Assembly (NCBI RefSeq): GCF_001612635.1
Contig: NZ_BDAV01000005.1
Location: 310,001-374,000 of the forward strand
Direction: 5' to 3'
Source: Nocardia africana NBRC 100379
GTDB lineage: Bacteria; Actinomycetota; Actinomycetes; Mycobacteriales; Mycobacteriaceae
Length of the DNA stretch: 64,000 nt
A program made the translations under genes and the position numbers. The stretch's first letter is position 1. Every line of letters starts with the position of its first letter. Below the pieces are notes generated by a model that was not told the DNA's origin, searched no databases, and saw only the letters and a list, made by a program, of their open reading frames with translations. Below, one piece after another: positions 18,492-27,311 of the stretch.

Positions 18492-19404
18492 GCAGCACGA
18501 TCTTGCCCCGGGTGTGGCCGCGCTCGAGTTCGGTGAACGCCGCGCGCACCTCGGCGAGCGGATAGGTGGCGGCGATCGGAATCCGCACGGTCCCCGCGGC
18601 CGCCAGTTCGGCCAGCTGGGCGAGCACGTCGATGGTGTCGGCGGCCGCATTGCCCTCCGCCTTGACGCCGTATTTCTCCACCGCGGCGAAGTCGATGATC
18701 GTATCGATGCGTTCGGGCTTCACGCCGAGATCGAGAGCGAGTTCGACATAGCCGTTGCCGTGCGTATCGATGAAGGCGTCGATGCCGCCGGGCGCCGCCT
18801 GCCGGAGGCGCTCGGCGAGACCGTCACCGTATTCCACCGCGACCGCCCCCAGCTCGCGCAGATAGTCCTGGTTGTCCGGCCCCGCGATGCCGATCACCGT
18901 CACCTCGCGGGCCCGAAGCAGTTGCACCACAATGGATCCCACTCCACCGGCCGCGCCGGACACCGCGATGGTGTCACCGGCTTCCGGGCTCACGGCCCGC
19001 ACGGCGGCGAAGGCGGTGGTGCCCGCGACGTATAGCGATCCGGCCACCTCCCACGACAGACCCACCGGCTTGGGAGTGACCTGCTGGGCCGGCACCACCA
19101 CCCGGGTGGCGTGGCTGGAGCGCTTGTCGCTGAATCCGAGCACCTCGTCGCCGACGGCGATCCCGCTCACCCCCTCGCCCAGCGCGACGATGCGCCCGGC
19201 GAAGTCGGTGCCCTCCCCTTCCGGAAAGGTGGCGGGCCACCGTTCGTGCAGCGAGCCGTTGCGGATCTTGGCCTCGCCCGGATTGATCCCCGCGGCCACC
19301 ACCTCGACCGCGACCTGGCCGGGCCCGGGCTGCGGATCCGGGATCTCGCGAACTTCGAGCACATCGATATCGCCGTACCGATCGAACTTGACCGCCTGCG
19401 CCAT
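18484..19404 (-). CDS. NADPH:quinone reductase-like MDR oxidoreductase
   Basis: A 306-residue zinc-independent medium-chain reductase. The N-terminal GroES-like domain has VVAAGINPGEAKIRNG and GTDFAGRIVALG. The nucleotide-binding domain has VSGAAGGVGSIVVQLLRA (the AAGGVG motif) followed by GIAGPDNQDYL. The catalytic-zinc cysteine and structural-zinc cysteine cluster of alcohol dehydrogenases are absent, which fits a quinone oxidoreductase. The ATG at 19404 has AAAGG upstream; seven extra residues upstream are possible but unlikely. Confidence 0.87.
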   Translation of the reverse strand: MAQAVKFDRYGDIDVLEVREIPDPQPGPGQVAVEVVAAGINPGEAKIRNGSLHERWPATFPEGEGTDFAGRIVALGEGVSGIAVGDEVLGFSDKRSSHATRVVVPAQQVTPKPVGLSWEVAGSLYVAGTTAFAAVRAVSPEAGDTIAVSGAAGGVGSIVVQLLRAREVTVIGIAGPDNQDYLRELGAVAVEYGDGLAERLRQAAPGGIDAFIDTHGNGYVELALDLGVKPERIDTIIDFAAVEKYGVKAEGNAAADTIDVLAQLAELAAAGTVRIPIAATYPLAEVRAAFTELERGHTRGKIVLLP

Positions 19405-19611
19405 GATCAGGACCTTTCGTCGCACCTGTGGGCCGGGCCCGGCCGCACCCGAAGGGTGCGCCGGATCTCGGACTGCTCAGTGCTCGGAACGACCCGGACC
19501 ACGGCGATATTTCCGCCGATCCCACTTCGGCGCGCGATTCGCCCCGATGACGCCCGGGTCTTCGGTTATGTCCGAATCCGGATGCGAGAGACCCTCCGCG
19601 TCGCGGTGAAC

Positions 19612-21003
19612 TCAGGCGCCGAGCAGGCGCTGGGCGAGATAGCCCTCCACCTGGTCGAGCGCGATCCGCTCCTGTGTCATCGAGTCCCGCTCCCGCACGG
19701 TCACGGCCTGATCCTCGAGCGTGTCGAAGTCGACGGTGATGCAGAACGGGGTGCCGATCTCGTCCTGGCGGCGGTAGCGGCGCCCGATCGCGCCGGCGTC
19801 GTCGAAGTCGACGTTCCAATTCTTACGCAGTTGCGCGGCAAGGTCTTTCGCCTTCGGCGACAGATCGGCGTTGCGCGACAACGGAAGTACGGCGGCCTTC
19901 ACCGGCGCGAGGCGGCGATCCAGGCGCAGCACGGTCCGCTTCTCCATGACGCCCTTGGCGTTCGGCGCCTCGTCCTCGGTGTAGGCGTCGATCAGGAAGG
20001 CCATCAGCGAGCGGGTCAGGCCGGCCGCGGGTTCGATCACGTACGGCGTGTAGCGCTCGTTGGTGTTCTGGTCGAAGTAGCTCAGATCGGTGCCGGAATG
20101 CTTCGAGTGCGTCGAGAGATCGAAGTCGGTGCGGTTGGCGACACCTTCGAGCTCACCCCATTCGCTGCCCTGGAAGTGGAAGCGATACTCGATATCGACC
20201 GTGCGGGTCGAATAGTGCGAGAGCTTCTCCTTCGGGTGCTCGTAGAGCCGCAGATTCTCCGGGTCGATGCCGAGGTCGGTGTACCAGGCCAGCCGGGTGT
20301 CGATCCAGTACTGGTGCCACTGCTCGTCCTCACCCGGCTTGACGAAGAACTCCATCTCCATCTGCTCGAATTCGCGGGTGCGGAAGATGAAGTTGCCGGG
20401 GGTGATCTCGTTGCGGAAGCTCTTGCCGATCTGCGCGATGCCGAACGGCGGCTTCTTGCGCGCGGTGGTCATCACGTTCGCGAAGTTCACGAAGATGCCC
20501 TGCGCGGTCTCGGGACGCAGGTAGTGCAGGCCCTCCTCGGACTCGATCGGCCCGAGGTAGGTCTTGAGCATCATGTTGAAATCGCGCGGTTCGGTCCACT
20601 TGCCGACCGTGCCGCAGTCCGGGCAGCCGACCAGATCCATGGACACGCTGTCCGGATCATCGATCTTGTGCTTCTCGGCGTACGCCTCCTGCAGGTGGTC
20701 CTGCCGGTGCCGCTTGTGGCAGTTCAGGCATTCGACCAGCGGGTCGTTGAAGACGCTGACGTGACCGGAGGCCACCCACACCGGCCGCGGCAGGATGATC
20801 GCGGAGTCCAGGCCGACCACATCGTCGCGGCTGGTGACCATGGCCCGCCACCACTGCTTCTTGATGTTCTCCTTGAGCTCCACACCCAGCGGGCCGTAAT
20901 CCCACGCCGACCGGGTCCCTCCGTAGATCTCGCCGCTGGGGTATACCAGACCCCGGCGCTTGGCGAGATTCGCGACGGTGTCGATCTTCGACTTGGGTGC
21001 CAC
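19612..21003 (-). CDS. glyS: Glycyl-tRNA synthetase (dimeric, class II)
   Basis: A 463-residue class IIa synthetase of the alpha2 type. It begins [20 protein letters not shown] and has the family motif [20 protein letters not shown]. Class II motif 2 is seen around [19 protein letters not shown], and motif 3 near [17 protein letters not shown] zinc-like CxxC pair is present (ECLNCH and VGCPDCG). It charges tRNA-Gly. It is divergent from the smtB-like/zur genes, the arrangement also seen in M. tuberculosis. Confidence 0.96.
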   Translation of the reverse strand: MAPKSKIDTVANLAKRRGLVYPSGEIYGGTRSAWDYGPLGVELKENIKKQWWRAMVTSRDDVVGLDSAIILPRPVWVASGHVSVFNDPLVECLNCHKRHRQDHLQEAYAEKHKIDDPDSVSMDLVGCPDCGTVGKWTEPRDFNMMLKTYLGPIESEEGLHYLRPETAQGIFVNFANVMTTARKKPPFGIAQIGKSFRNEITPGNFIFRTREFEQMEMEFFVKPGEDEQWHQYWIDTRLAWYTDLGIDPENLRLYEHPKEKLSHYSTRTVDIEYRFHFQGSEWGELEGVANRTDFDLSTHSKHSGTDLSYFDQNTNERYTPYVIEPAAGLTRSLMAFLIDAYTEDEAPNAKGVMEKRTVLRLDRRLAPVKAAVLPLSRNADLSPKAKDLAAQLRKNWNVDFDDAGAIGRRYRRQDEIGTPFCITVDFDTLEDQAVTVRERDSMTQERIALDQVEGYLAQRLLGA

Positions 21004-21234
21004 GGCTGGAGCTCTCCCTCTGGATGATGGGTTCGATCGATTCGCCCCAGCCTAGCGACCCGTCGAGGCACACCGCGAAGCAGTATCGGACCGGAGCGAC
21101 TGATTTCGCGAGCACATGGGTGACTCGCCGGGGACGACCAGAACCGGGCCCACCACACACCGCCGGCCCGACACGAAAATCTCCGAGCAGTCACGACACG
21201 CAAAAGACGCGGAGAGGCGAGGCGGCGCGCTGCC

Positions 21235-21264
21235 TTGACATGCGCACTTATGCATATCAATAAT
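21235..21264 (+). promoter_or_regulatory. Promoter with embedded SmtB/ArsR 12-2-12 operator
   Basis: TTGACA (21235-21240), an 18-nt spacer and AATAAT (21259-21264) form a near-consensus housekeeping promoter. Across it lies an imperfect inverted repeat: arm TTGACATGCGCA (21235-21246), 2-nt centre CT, arm TATGCATATCAA (21249-21260), with 9 of 12 positions symmetric. This 12-2-12 layout is the classic SmtB/ArsR operator form. A repressor here would block both promoter boxes of the downstream arsR-zur pair. Confidence 0.72.
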
Positions 21265-21294
21265 GGCATCGGTTTCCAATAAGGAGTTGGTTCG

Positions 21295-21690
21295 ATGACC
21301 GCCGACAGCGGTGTCCCCGCGCGTCGTAGCCGCGTCGCCGTCGAGGCGCCCACGCCGATCCCGCACGACCCGTATCCCTATCGCGCCCCGACCGCCCCCG
21401 CGGTCCCCGCCCGCACCACCCTCGACAATGCGGGTGAACTGCTGCGCGCGCTGGCCGCGCCGGTGCGGATCGCGATCGTGCTGCAGCTGCGGGAATCGCC
21501 GCGCTGTGTGCACGAACTGGTCGATACGCTGGGCGTCACGCAGCCCCTGGTCAGCCAGCACCTGCGCATTCTGAAATCCGCCGGCGTGGTGCGCGGTGAA
21601 CGCACCGGCCGTGAGGTGATCTACGAATTGGTCGACGACCATCTGGCACGCATCGTCGTCGACGCCGTCGCACACGCCGAGGAAGGATGA
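21295..21690 (+). CDS. smtB: ArsR/SmtB-family metal-sensing repressor
   Basis: A 131-residue winged-helix repressor with a proline-rich N-terminal extension (residues 1-40). The DNA-binding part includes LLRALAAPVRIAIVLQL, CVHELVDTLGVTQPLVSQHLRIL and the wing VRGERTGREVIYELVDDH. The C-terminal alpha-5 helix DDHLARIVVDAVAHAEE carries Asp and His residues spaced as in the zinc site of SmtB. It overlaps zur by 4 nt (ATGA). The pair matches Rv2358-furB of M. tuberculosis, where zinc controls both genes. The start has AAGGAG upstream. Confidence 0.9.
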   Translation: MTADSGVPARRSRVAVEAPTPIPHDPYPYRAPTAPAVPARTTLDNAGELLRALAAPVRIAIVLQLRESPRCVHELVDTLGVTQPLVSQHLRILKSAGVVRGERTGREVIYELVDDHLARIVVDAVAHAEEG

Positions 21691-22118
21691 CAGTGCCGGA
21701 GAAGACGGGCACCGCCGAGAAGACTGTCGGAATTCGCAGCACCCGCCAGCGCAGCGCGATCACCGCACTGCTGGGCGATATCGAGGAATTCCGTTCGGCC
21801 CAGGAGCTGCACGACGAACTACGCCGCCGCGGGGAGGGCATCGGCCTGACCACCGTGTACCGCACCCTGCAGTCGCTCGCCGACGCCGGCAAGGTCGACG
21901 TATTGCGCACGGACACAGGCGAATCCGTCTACCGGCAGTGCTCCAAGGGTCATCATCATCACCTGGTCTGCCGCCAGTGCGGACGCACCGTCGAGGTGGA
22001 GGGCCCGACCGTGGAGGCCTGGGCCGCGGCCATCGCCGGCGAACACGGATTCACCGACATCAGCCACACCATGGAGGTGTTCGGCACCTGCCGCGACTGC
22101 ACCCACATCGCGCGCTGA
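21687..22118 (+). CDS. zur: Zinc uptake regulator, Fur family
   Basis: A 143-residue Fur-family protein. The winged helix has STRQRSAITALLGD and GIGLTTVYRTLQSLADAG. The dimerisation domain has the HHHHLVCRQCG metal motif and a second CxxC (CRDC) near the C-terminus, which together form the structural zinc site. The GHHHHLVC sequence and its place next to smtB and glyS identify it as Zur (FurB) rather than iron-sensing Fur. It is translated from an ATGA overlap with smtB. Confidence 0.92.
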   Translation: MTVPEKTGTAEKTVGIRSTRQRSAITALLGDIEEFRSAQELHDELRRRGEGIGLTTVYRTLQSLADAGKVDVLRTDTGESVYRQCSKGHHHHLVCRQCGRTVEVEGPTVEAWAAAIAGEHGFTDISHTMEVFGTCRDCTHIAR

Positions 22119-22186
22119 TTCGGTCGGCGCGCCGATCGACAAGTCGCGCGGGTGCCGCAGCAACTCCGGGACCGATAGCCGCCCGC

Positions 22187-22780
22187 TCAGTCGTGCGACG
22201 GGCCGGCGATGTGATCGGCCAGCGCGAGCAACCCCTCGGTGAGATCACGTTCGGTCGGCGCATGCTCGGGATCGAGAGTCCATTGCATGAGCACGCCGGA
22301 CATCAGCGCCAGTTGCAGCGCGCCGATCGTCCGCACCGCCCGTTCGTCGACGGAATCTTCCGGGACACCCAGCAACCCGGCGGCGAGACCGCTGCGCCCC
22401 TCGGCCATGGCATGGGTCATCAATTCGCGCACCCGCGGTGACCGCTCCGCTTCCACACCGGCCTCGACCGAGGCGAGCCACAACTGCCGGTTCTCGGAGT
22501 AGGAAGCGATCGTGTGCCGCCAGAACGCCTCGTAGCGTTCCCGCGGGCCCGCGTCGGAATCGATCGCGGCGAGCGTCGCCTCCTGGATACGCAGGCCCCA
22601 TTCCTCCATCGCCTGGGTGAACGCCTCGATCAGCAGCGCGTCCCGGGAGCCGAAGTGATAGCCGATCGCGGCGTGATTGACACCGGCCGCGGCGGCGATA
22701 TCGCGGACCGTGGTGCGGGCCCACCCCTTTTCCTTCAAGCACACCAACGCCCCGGCCAGCAGATCGTCCCGGTTTCCCAT
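22187..22780 (-). CDS. TetR-family transcriptional regulator
   Basis: A 197-residue regulator. The N-terminal helix-turn-helix is LKEKGWARTTVRDIAAAAGVNHAAIGYHFGS (given here as the family pattern, residues about 15-47). The ligand domain is helical and has no recognisable ligand motif. The ATG at 22780 is used; six residues upstream are also in frame. It is divergent from a flavin monooxygenase gene, and a large inverted repeat lies between them, so it very probably represses that gene. Confidence 0.9.
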   Translation of the reverse strand: MGNRDDLLAGALVCLKEKGWARTTVRDIAAAAGVNHAAIGYHFGSRDALLIEAFTQAMEEWGLRIQEATLAAIDSDAGPRERYEAFWRHTIASYSENRQLWLASVEAGVEAERSPRVRELMTHAMAEGRSGLAAGLLGVPEDSVDERAVRTIGALQLALMSGVLMQWTLDPEHAPTERDLTEGLLALADHIAGPSHD

Positions 22781-22808
22781 GTCGGCGATGCTAGCCAACC
22801 GCTACTCC

Positions 22809-22851
22809 AAGCGGTTTATCCATTTGGATTGACCAAATGGATAAGACGCTT
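22809..22851. promoter_or_regulatory. Large inverted-repeat operator between tetR and monooxygenase
   Basis: Perfect arms TTATCCATTTGG (22816-22827) and CCAAATGGATAA (22833-22844) around a 5-nt centre. Outer arms AAGCG (22809-22813) and CGCTT (22847-22851) continue the symmetry after two mismatched positions. The site is 29 nt from the tetR start and 46 nt from the monooxygenase start. Confidence 0.82.
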
Positions 22852-22896
22852 GTACGGTCGGGCTGTCACGCAGTAACCCACCCACAGGGAGCAGCC

Positions 22897-24084
22897 ATGA
22901 GCCTGTCCGTTTTGATCTCCGGCGCCGGTATCGGCGGGCCGTCACTCGCCTACTGGCTGGGCCGGCTCGGATACCGGGTCACCGTGGTGGAGCAATCGCC
23001 GGTGCTGCGCGCCGGCGGCGGCGCGGCCGTCGATTTCCGCGGCGACCAGGTCGTGTTGCTGGAGCGCATGGGAGTCCTCGCCGATATCCGCGCCCACGAG
23101 ACCGGCATGGGCGACCAGCTCATCGTCGACGCCGCCGGACGCACCGTGTCACGATTCCCGTCCGCACTGTTCAGTGGCGAGGTCGAGATCGATCGCGGGG
23201 ATCTGGCGCGAATCCTCCACCGGCACAGCAGCACCGACGCCGAGTACGTCTTCGGGGATCGCATCACCGCCATCGACCAGGCCGCCGACGCGGTCCGGGT
23301 GAGCTTCGCCCACGGTCGTTCCCGCAGCTACGACCTCGTGGTCGGTGCGGACGGTCTGCACTCGGGTGTGCGGCGGCTGGTCTTCGGCGACGAGGACGAC
23401 TTCCGGAGCGATCTCGGCTACTACGTCGCGGCGTTCAGCATGCCCAACACCTTCGGACTCGATCACAGCGGCCGGATCTACAACGAGCCGGGCCGATACC
23501 TCTCGATCGCCAGCGCCCGCGATCCCGAACGGGCCGTGGCCGGCTTCATATTCGCCGGTCCCCCAACGGAATTCGACCGCCGTGACATCGACGCGCAGAA
23601 GCGGTTCATCGCCGATCACTTCGCCGGTGTGGGCTGGCGAGCGCCGCAATTGCTCGCCGCCCTCCAGGATGCCGGAGACCTGTACTTCGACTCACTCAGC
23701 CAGATCCGGCTCGACCGATGGTCCAGCGGCCGGGTGGCGTTACTCGGCGACGCCGCCTGGTGCGCCGGGCCCGGCGGCAACGGCACCGGACACGCCATGC
23801 TCGGCGCGTACACGCTGGCGGGCGAATTCGCGGCGGCACACGGGGACCACCGGGTTGCCTATGCCCGCTACGAGCGCATCATGCGCCCCGCGGTCGAGAA
23901 GTCGCAGAAGTTCGCCACCGGCGCCGGCCGCTTCCTCGCGCCCGCGACCCGGTGGCAGATCCGCCGTCGCGATCTCACCTACCGCGTGCTGTCCTCGGCG
24001 CCGATGTCCGGCGTCTTCACATGGCTGAGCGGCCGCTCCGCGAAGACCGGCACGCCCGCGCCCTACCCGCTGCCCGTGGCCTGA
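22897..24084 (+). CDS. FAD-dependent monooxygenase (PHBH/TetX-like)
   Basis: A 395-residue class A flavoprotein monooxygenase. The N-terminal dinucleotide fold has ISGAGIGGPSLAYWLGR (GxGxxG). The mid-protein VVGADGLHSGVRR is the DG fingerprint, and VALLGDAAWCAGPGGNGTGHAM is the GD motif that binds the FAD ribityl chain. It hydroxylates a small aromatic or polyketide-like compound using NAD(P)H; TetX-like drug inactivation is one possibility. The ATG at 22897 follows AGGGAG. It is divergent from a TetR gene that probably controls it. Confidence 0.9.
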   Translation: MSLSVLISGAGIGGPSLAYWLGRLGYRVTVVEQSPVLRAGGGAAVDFRGDQVVLLERMGVLADIRAHETGMGDQLIVDAAGRTVSRFPSALFSGEVEIDRGDLARILHRHSSTDAEYVFGDRITAIDQAADAVRVSFAHGRSRSYDLVVGADGLHSGVRRLVFGDEDDFRSDLGYYVAAFSMPNTFGLDHSGRIYNEPGRYLSIASARDPERAVAGFIFAGPPTEFDRRDIDAQKRFIADHFAGVGWRAPQLLAALQDAGDLYFDSLSQIRLDRWSSGRVALLGDAAWCAGPGGNGTGHAMLGAYTLAGEFAAAHGDHRVAYARYERIMRPAVEKSQKFATGAGRFLAPATRWQIRRRDLTYRVLSSAPMSGVFTWLSGRSAKTGTPAPYPLPVA

Positions 24085-24099
24085 GGACCACCGTGCCGG

Positions 24100-24510
24100 T
24101 CAGGGCACCAGGCCCTGGCGGGCGCGGCCCGCGCCGGACAGCACCAGCAGCAGCATCGTCGCCAACGCGTCGTCGTCGAGGCCCGCTGCCGGGAAGGTGT
24201 AGCGCAGCAGCACGTCGGCCTGTTTGTCGTGGGCGATGACGGTCAGCGAGCCGAACTGCAGCGCGTTGTTGCGATCGGCGACGCGCTTGTGCAGTTGCGG
24301 CTTCAAGGGACGATCCCAGGCGAGGACGCAGGTCAGCGTGAGGACGTCCAGGCCGGGAGCCAGAGTGACGCCGCGCAGCGAGCACAACGCGCCCTCGTAT
24401 TCGAAGCCGAGGGCGCCGCCGTCCTCCTCGCGCACGGCGATCTCGCATCTGCGCAGGCACGCGGCGGCCTGGGCCTGCAGTTCCCGGGCGACGGTCAGAT
24501 CGTTGCTCAC
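24100..24510 (-). CDS. YbjN-like protein (type III chaperone-like fold)
   Basis: A 136-residue protein that starts with GTG at 24510, overlapping the uppS stop in a GTGA arrangement. It contains [30 protein letters not shown] and [23 protein letters not shown], the alternating strands and Asn-Asn-Ala-Leu-x-Phe-Gly motif of YbjN/Rv2360c-type proteins. These have a fold like type III secretion chaperones, but no secretion system is near and the role is unknown. Its coupled position after uppS is kept from M. tuberculosis. Confidence 0.75.
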   Translation of the reverse strand: MSNDLTVARELQAQAAACLRRCEIAVREEDGGALGFEYEGALCSLRGVTLAPGLDVLTLTCVLAWDRPLKPQLHKRVADRNNALQFGSLTVIAHDKQADVLLRYTFPAAGLDDDALATMLLLVLSGAGRARQGLVP

Positions 24511-25295
24511 TTCACGCCACCGAACCGGCGATCGCGCTTGGCGTACTCCACGCAGGCCTCCCACAGGTCGCGACGGTCGAAATCGGGGAACAGGGTGTGC
24601 TGGAAGACGAATTCCGCATAGGCGGACTGCCAGATCAGGAAGTTCGAGCTGCGCAGCTCACCGGAGGGCCGCAGGAACAGGTCCACATCCGGCATATCCG
24701 GTTCATCGAGATATTTCGCGAAGGTCGATTCGGTGATCTTCTCCGGGTCCAGCTGCCCGGCCGCCACCTTGCGCGCGATTTCCCGTGCGGCATCGGCGAT
24801 TTCGGCGCGGCCGCCGTAGTTGACGCACATGGTCAGCGTCATCACGGTGTTGTCCTTCGTGAGTTCCTCGGCGATCTCCAATTCCTTGATCACGCTGCGC
24901 CACAGGCGCGGCCGCCGGCCCGCCCAGCGCACCCGCACCCCCATCTCGTGCATCTCGTCGCGGCGGCGGCGGATCACGTCGCGGTTGAAGCCCATCAGGA
25001 ACTTGACCTCGTCCGGGCTGCGCCGCCAGTTCTCGGTCGAAAAGGCATAGGCGGAAAGCCATTTCACGCCGATCTCGATACATCCCTCCACGGTGTCCAT
25101 CAGCACCGCCTCGCCGCGCTCGTGCCCGGCGGTGCGCGGCAGCCCGCGATCCTGTGCCCACCGGCCGTTGCCGTCCATCACCAGCGCCACATGCCGGGGC
25201 ACGAACTCCTGCGGCAGCGCGGGCGGAGTGGCGCCCGACGGGTGCGGTGACGGCGGACGAATCGTGCGGGTGGTCTGGGAGCGGTTACCGATCAC
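24507..25295 (-). CDS. uppS: Long-chain (Z)-isoprenyl diphosphate synthase
   Basis: A 262-residue cis-prenyltransferase. The catalytic P-loop is [17 protein letters not shown] (Asp in MDGNGRW). Other conserved parts are [23 protein letters not shown] and [24 protein letters not shown]. It extends an allylic diphosphate with IPP to the decaprenyl or undecaprenyl carrier used for peptidoglycan and arabinogalactan. A proline/serine-rich N-terminal extension of about 30 residues precedes the catalytic core. The start is GTG at 25295. In M. tuberculosis recO is directly upstream; here an LLM gene on the other strand lies between. Confidence 0.95.
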   Translation of the reverse strand: MIGNRSQTTRTIRPPSPHPSGATPPALPQEFVPRHVALVMDGNGRWAQDRGLPRTAGHERGEAVLMDTVEGCIEIGVKWLSAYAFSTENWRRSPDEVKFLMGFNRDVIRRRRDEMHEMGVRVRWAGRRPRLWRSVIKELEIAEELTKDNTVMTLTMCVNYGGRAEIADAAREIARKVAAGQLDPEKITESTFAKYLDEPDMPDVDLFLRPSGELRSSNFLIWQSAYAEFVFQHTLFPDFDRRDLWEACVEYAKRDRRFGGVK

Positions 25296-25449
25296 GCCAC
25301 CTATCCTGCAACACCGCGCGCCGCCTGTGACCGGTGCCCGGGAGATTTCGTCGCCGACCTGCGGCTGCGCATCCGCTCACAGGGTGAGCGCCACCGGCTC
25401 GGACAGATCGATCACCGCGCGGAACTTCTCGGAGCCGATCATCAACCTC

Positions 25450-25480
25450 TTGACCTGGAGTGCGCTCCAGGGCATAGCGT
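25450..25480 (+). promoter_or_regulatory. MerR-type promoter/operator of the LLM oxidoreductase
   Basis: TTGACC (25450-25455), a 19-nt spacer and TAGCGT (25475-25480). Inside the spacer region is a perfect dyad CCTGGAG (25454-25460) / CTCCAGG (25465-25471). An overlong 19-nt spacer with the dyad between the boxes is the hallmark of MerR-activated promoters. It ends 37 nt before the LLM start at 25518. No merR gene is present in the window. Confidence 0.72.
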
Positions 25481-25517
25481 TCTTCCGGGGAAGTCGGTCA
25501 CTGACGAGGAGAACTCC

Positions 25518-26393
25518 ATGGAGCTCGGATTTCACATTCCTATCTTCGATATCGACGGCGGCACCACCGCGATCGCGGGAGAGCTGGCGCGGGTCGGGCA
25601 GGCCGCGGAGGCGGCGGGCGCCACCTGGTTGTCGTTCATGGATCACTACTTCCAGATCGAGCCGACCGGACTACCGGCCGAGGCGAACATGCTGGAGGGC
25701 TACACGACGCTGGGATACCTTGCCGCGCATACCACCTCGATCGACCTCGGCCTGCTGGTCACCGGCGTGACCTATCGGCATCCGGGGCTGCTCGCCAAGA
25801 TCGTCACCACCCTCGACGTGCTGTCGGGCGGGCGGGCCACACTGGGTATCGGTGCCGCCTGGTTCGAGCGGGAGCATCGCGGGCTCGGGGTCGAGTTCCC
25901 GCCGCTGGCCGAGCGGTTCGAGCGGCTGGAGGAGACGCTGCGAATCTGCGCGCAGATGTGGGATCCGGACAACAACGGGCCGTTCGAGGGCAAGCACTAC
26001 CAGCTGGCCGAGACGCTGTGTTCACCGCAGCCGATCCATCGCCCGAACGTGCTGATCGGCGGCGGTGGCGAGAAGAAGACACTGCGGCTGGTCGCGCAGT
26101 ACGGCGACGCCTGCAACCTGTTCGGCACCTCTCCGGAGGATGTCGCCCACAAGCTGGACGTGCTGCGCCGCCACTGCGACGATGTCGGTCGCGATTTCGA
26201 CACCATCCGCACCACGATCATGGCCAACAACCCGCGCCCGAATCCGCACGTTCGTGACGAATTCGTCCGCAGCATGGCCGATTACGCGAAACTGGGCATC
26301 GACGCGGTGCTGATCACCCCGACCACGGGCTCGCCCGCCGCGTGGATCGAGGATATGGCGCCGGCGGTCCCGCAGCTGGCCGACCTCGGGTAG
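25518..26393 (+). CDS. LLM-class F420-dependent oxidoreductase
   Basis: A 291-residue luciferase-like TIM-barrel protein. It has WLSFMDHYFQI, the mid-barrel TLDVLSGGRATLGIGAAWF and HRPNVLIGGGGEKKTLRLVAQYGDACNLFG, all typical of F420-dependent reductases of this superfamily. The likely reaction is hydride transfer between F420 and an unknown small molecule. GAGGAG lies upstream of the ATG. It sits in a plus-strand island between recO and uppS, which are adjacent in M. tuberculosis, and has its own MerR-type promoter, so it looks like an insertion. Confidence 0.88.
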   Translation: MELGFHIPIFDIDGGTTAIAGELARVGQAAEAAGATWLSFMDHYFQIEPTGLPAEANMLEGYTTLGYLAAHTTSIDLGLLVTGVTYRHPGLLAKIVTTLDVLSGGRATLGIGAAWFEREHRGLGVEFPPLAERFERLEETLRICAQMWDPDNNGPFEGKHYQLAETLCSPQPIHRPNVLIGGGGEKKTLRLVAQYGDACNLFGTSPEDVAHKLDVLRRHCDDVGRDFDTIRTTIMANNPRPNPHVRDEFVRSMADYAKLGIDAVLITPTTGSPAAWIEDMAPAVPQLADLG

Positions 26394-26402
26394 GCGGCCG
26401 GT

Positions 26403-27176
26403 CTATCCCACCCGCGACGCCGGCGGCTCCGCCGCCTCGTGCGGACGAGAGCGCTCGATCAACGGCAAGGTCCGCAACTGCCGTTCCAGATGCCATTGCA
26501 GATGGGCGGCGGTGAGCCCGCTGGCCTGGCGGCGGACGGACTCGGCGACCACATCGAGTCCGGTCCAGTCCCCGCGATTGAGCGCACTCATCAGTTCCAG
26601 GACTCCGACCGAGGGCGTGGCCGAGCCGGGCGGGCGGCAGTGCACGCAGACCGCTCCCCCGGCGGCCACGTGGAAGGCACGATGCGGGCCGGGGGTGGCG
26701 CACCGGGCGCATTCGTCGAGGGCGGGCGCCCAGCCCGCGAAACCCATGGCGCGCAACAGGAATGCGTCGAGGATCAGTTCGTGCGGGCGTCGGCCGGCGG
26801 CGATCGCGCGCAGCGCGCCGGCGGTCAGGGTGTGCAGGCGGGGCGCAGGGGCGCGCTCCTCACCGGCGAGGCGTTCCGCGGTTTCCAGCACCGCGCAGGC
26901 GGTGGTGTAGCGGCCGTAGTCGGCGACGATATCGGCGGCGAACGCTTCCACGGTATGCACCTGCGTCACGGTGTCGAGGTTGCGTCCGGGATACAGCTGC
27001 ACGTCGATATAGGCGAACGGTTCCAGCCGGGCGCCGAACTTCGACCGGGTGCGGCGCACACCCTTCGCCACCGCCCGAACCAGCCCGTGCTGACGGGTGA
27101 GCAGCGTGACGATGCGATCGGCCTCACCCAGCTTGTGCTGGCGCAGCACAATCGCCTGGTCCCGATACAACAACAC
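26403..27176 (-). CDS. recO: DNA repair protein RecO
   Basis: A 257-residue recombination mediator. The OB-fold N-terminus has LLYRDQAIVLRQHKLGEADRIVTLLTRQHG and GVRRTRSKFGARLEPF (described in pieces). The C-terminal zinc-binding domain has CARC and CVHC pairs. It helps load RecA on SSB-coated DNA in the RecFOR pathway. The start is set at GTG 27176, because GGAG lies 9 nt upstream and the sequence aligns from there with mycobacterial RecO; the open frame runs further but is not conserved. Confidence 0.93.
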   Translation of the reverse strand: MLLYRDQAIVLRQHKLGEADRIVTLLTRQHGLVRAVAKGVRRTRSKFGARLEPFAYIDVQLYPGRNLDTVTQVHTVEAFAADIVADYGRYTTACAVLETAERLAGEERAPAPRLHTLTAGALRAIAAGRRPHELILDAFLLRAMGFAGWAPALDECARCATPGPHRAFHVAAGGAVCVHCRPPGSATPSVGVLELMSALNRGDWTGLDVVAESVRRQASGLTAAHLQWHLERQLRTLPLIERSRPHEAAEPPASRVG

Positions 27177-27311
27177 GCTGACAGTCTCCCACGCCGCTCC
27201 GACGTGCCCACGCCCCCACGCCGCTCGGCCCCCGACCGGGCGACACCTGCCGACATCTTCCGGCCAGAATACTCGGCCCTCCGCTTCGGCGCGGTGCCGC
27301 ACCGCAACGCC

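Noticed and set aside
19446..19460. Hairpin GCACCC/GGGTGC after glyS
   Set aside because: About 150 nt past the glyS stop, with no T-run; could be chance in GC-rich DNA.
25377..25646. Short minus-strand frame over the LLM promoter
   Set aside because: It reads through the MerR-type dyad and has no family similarity I can see.
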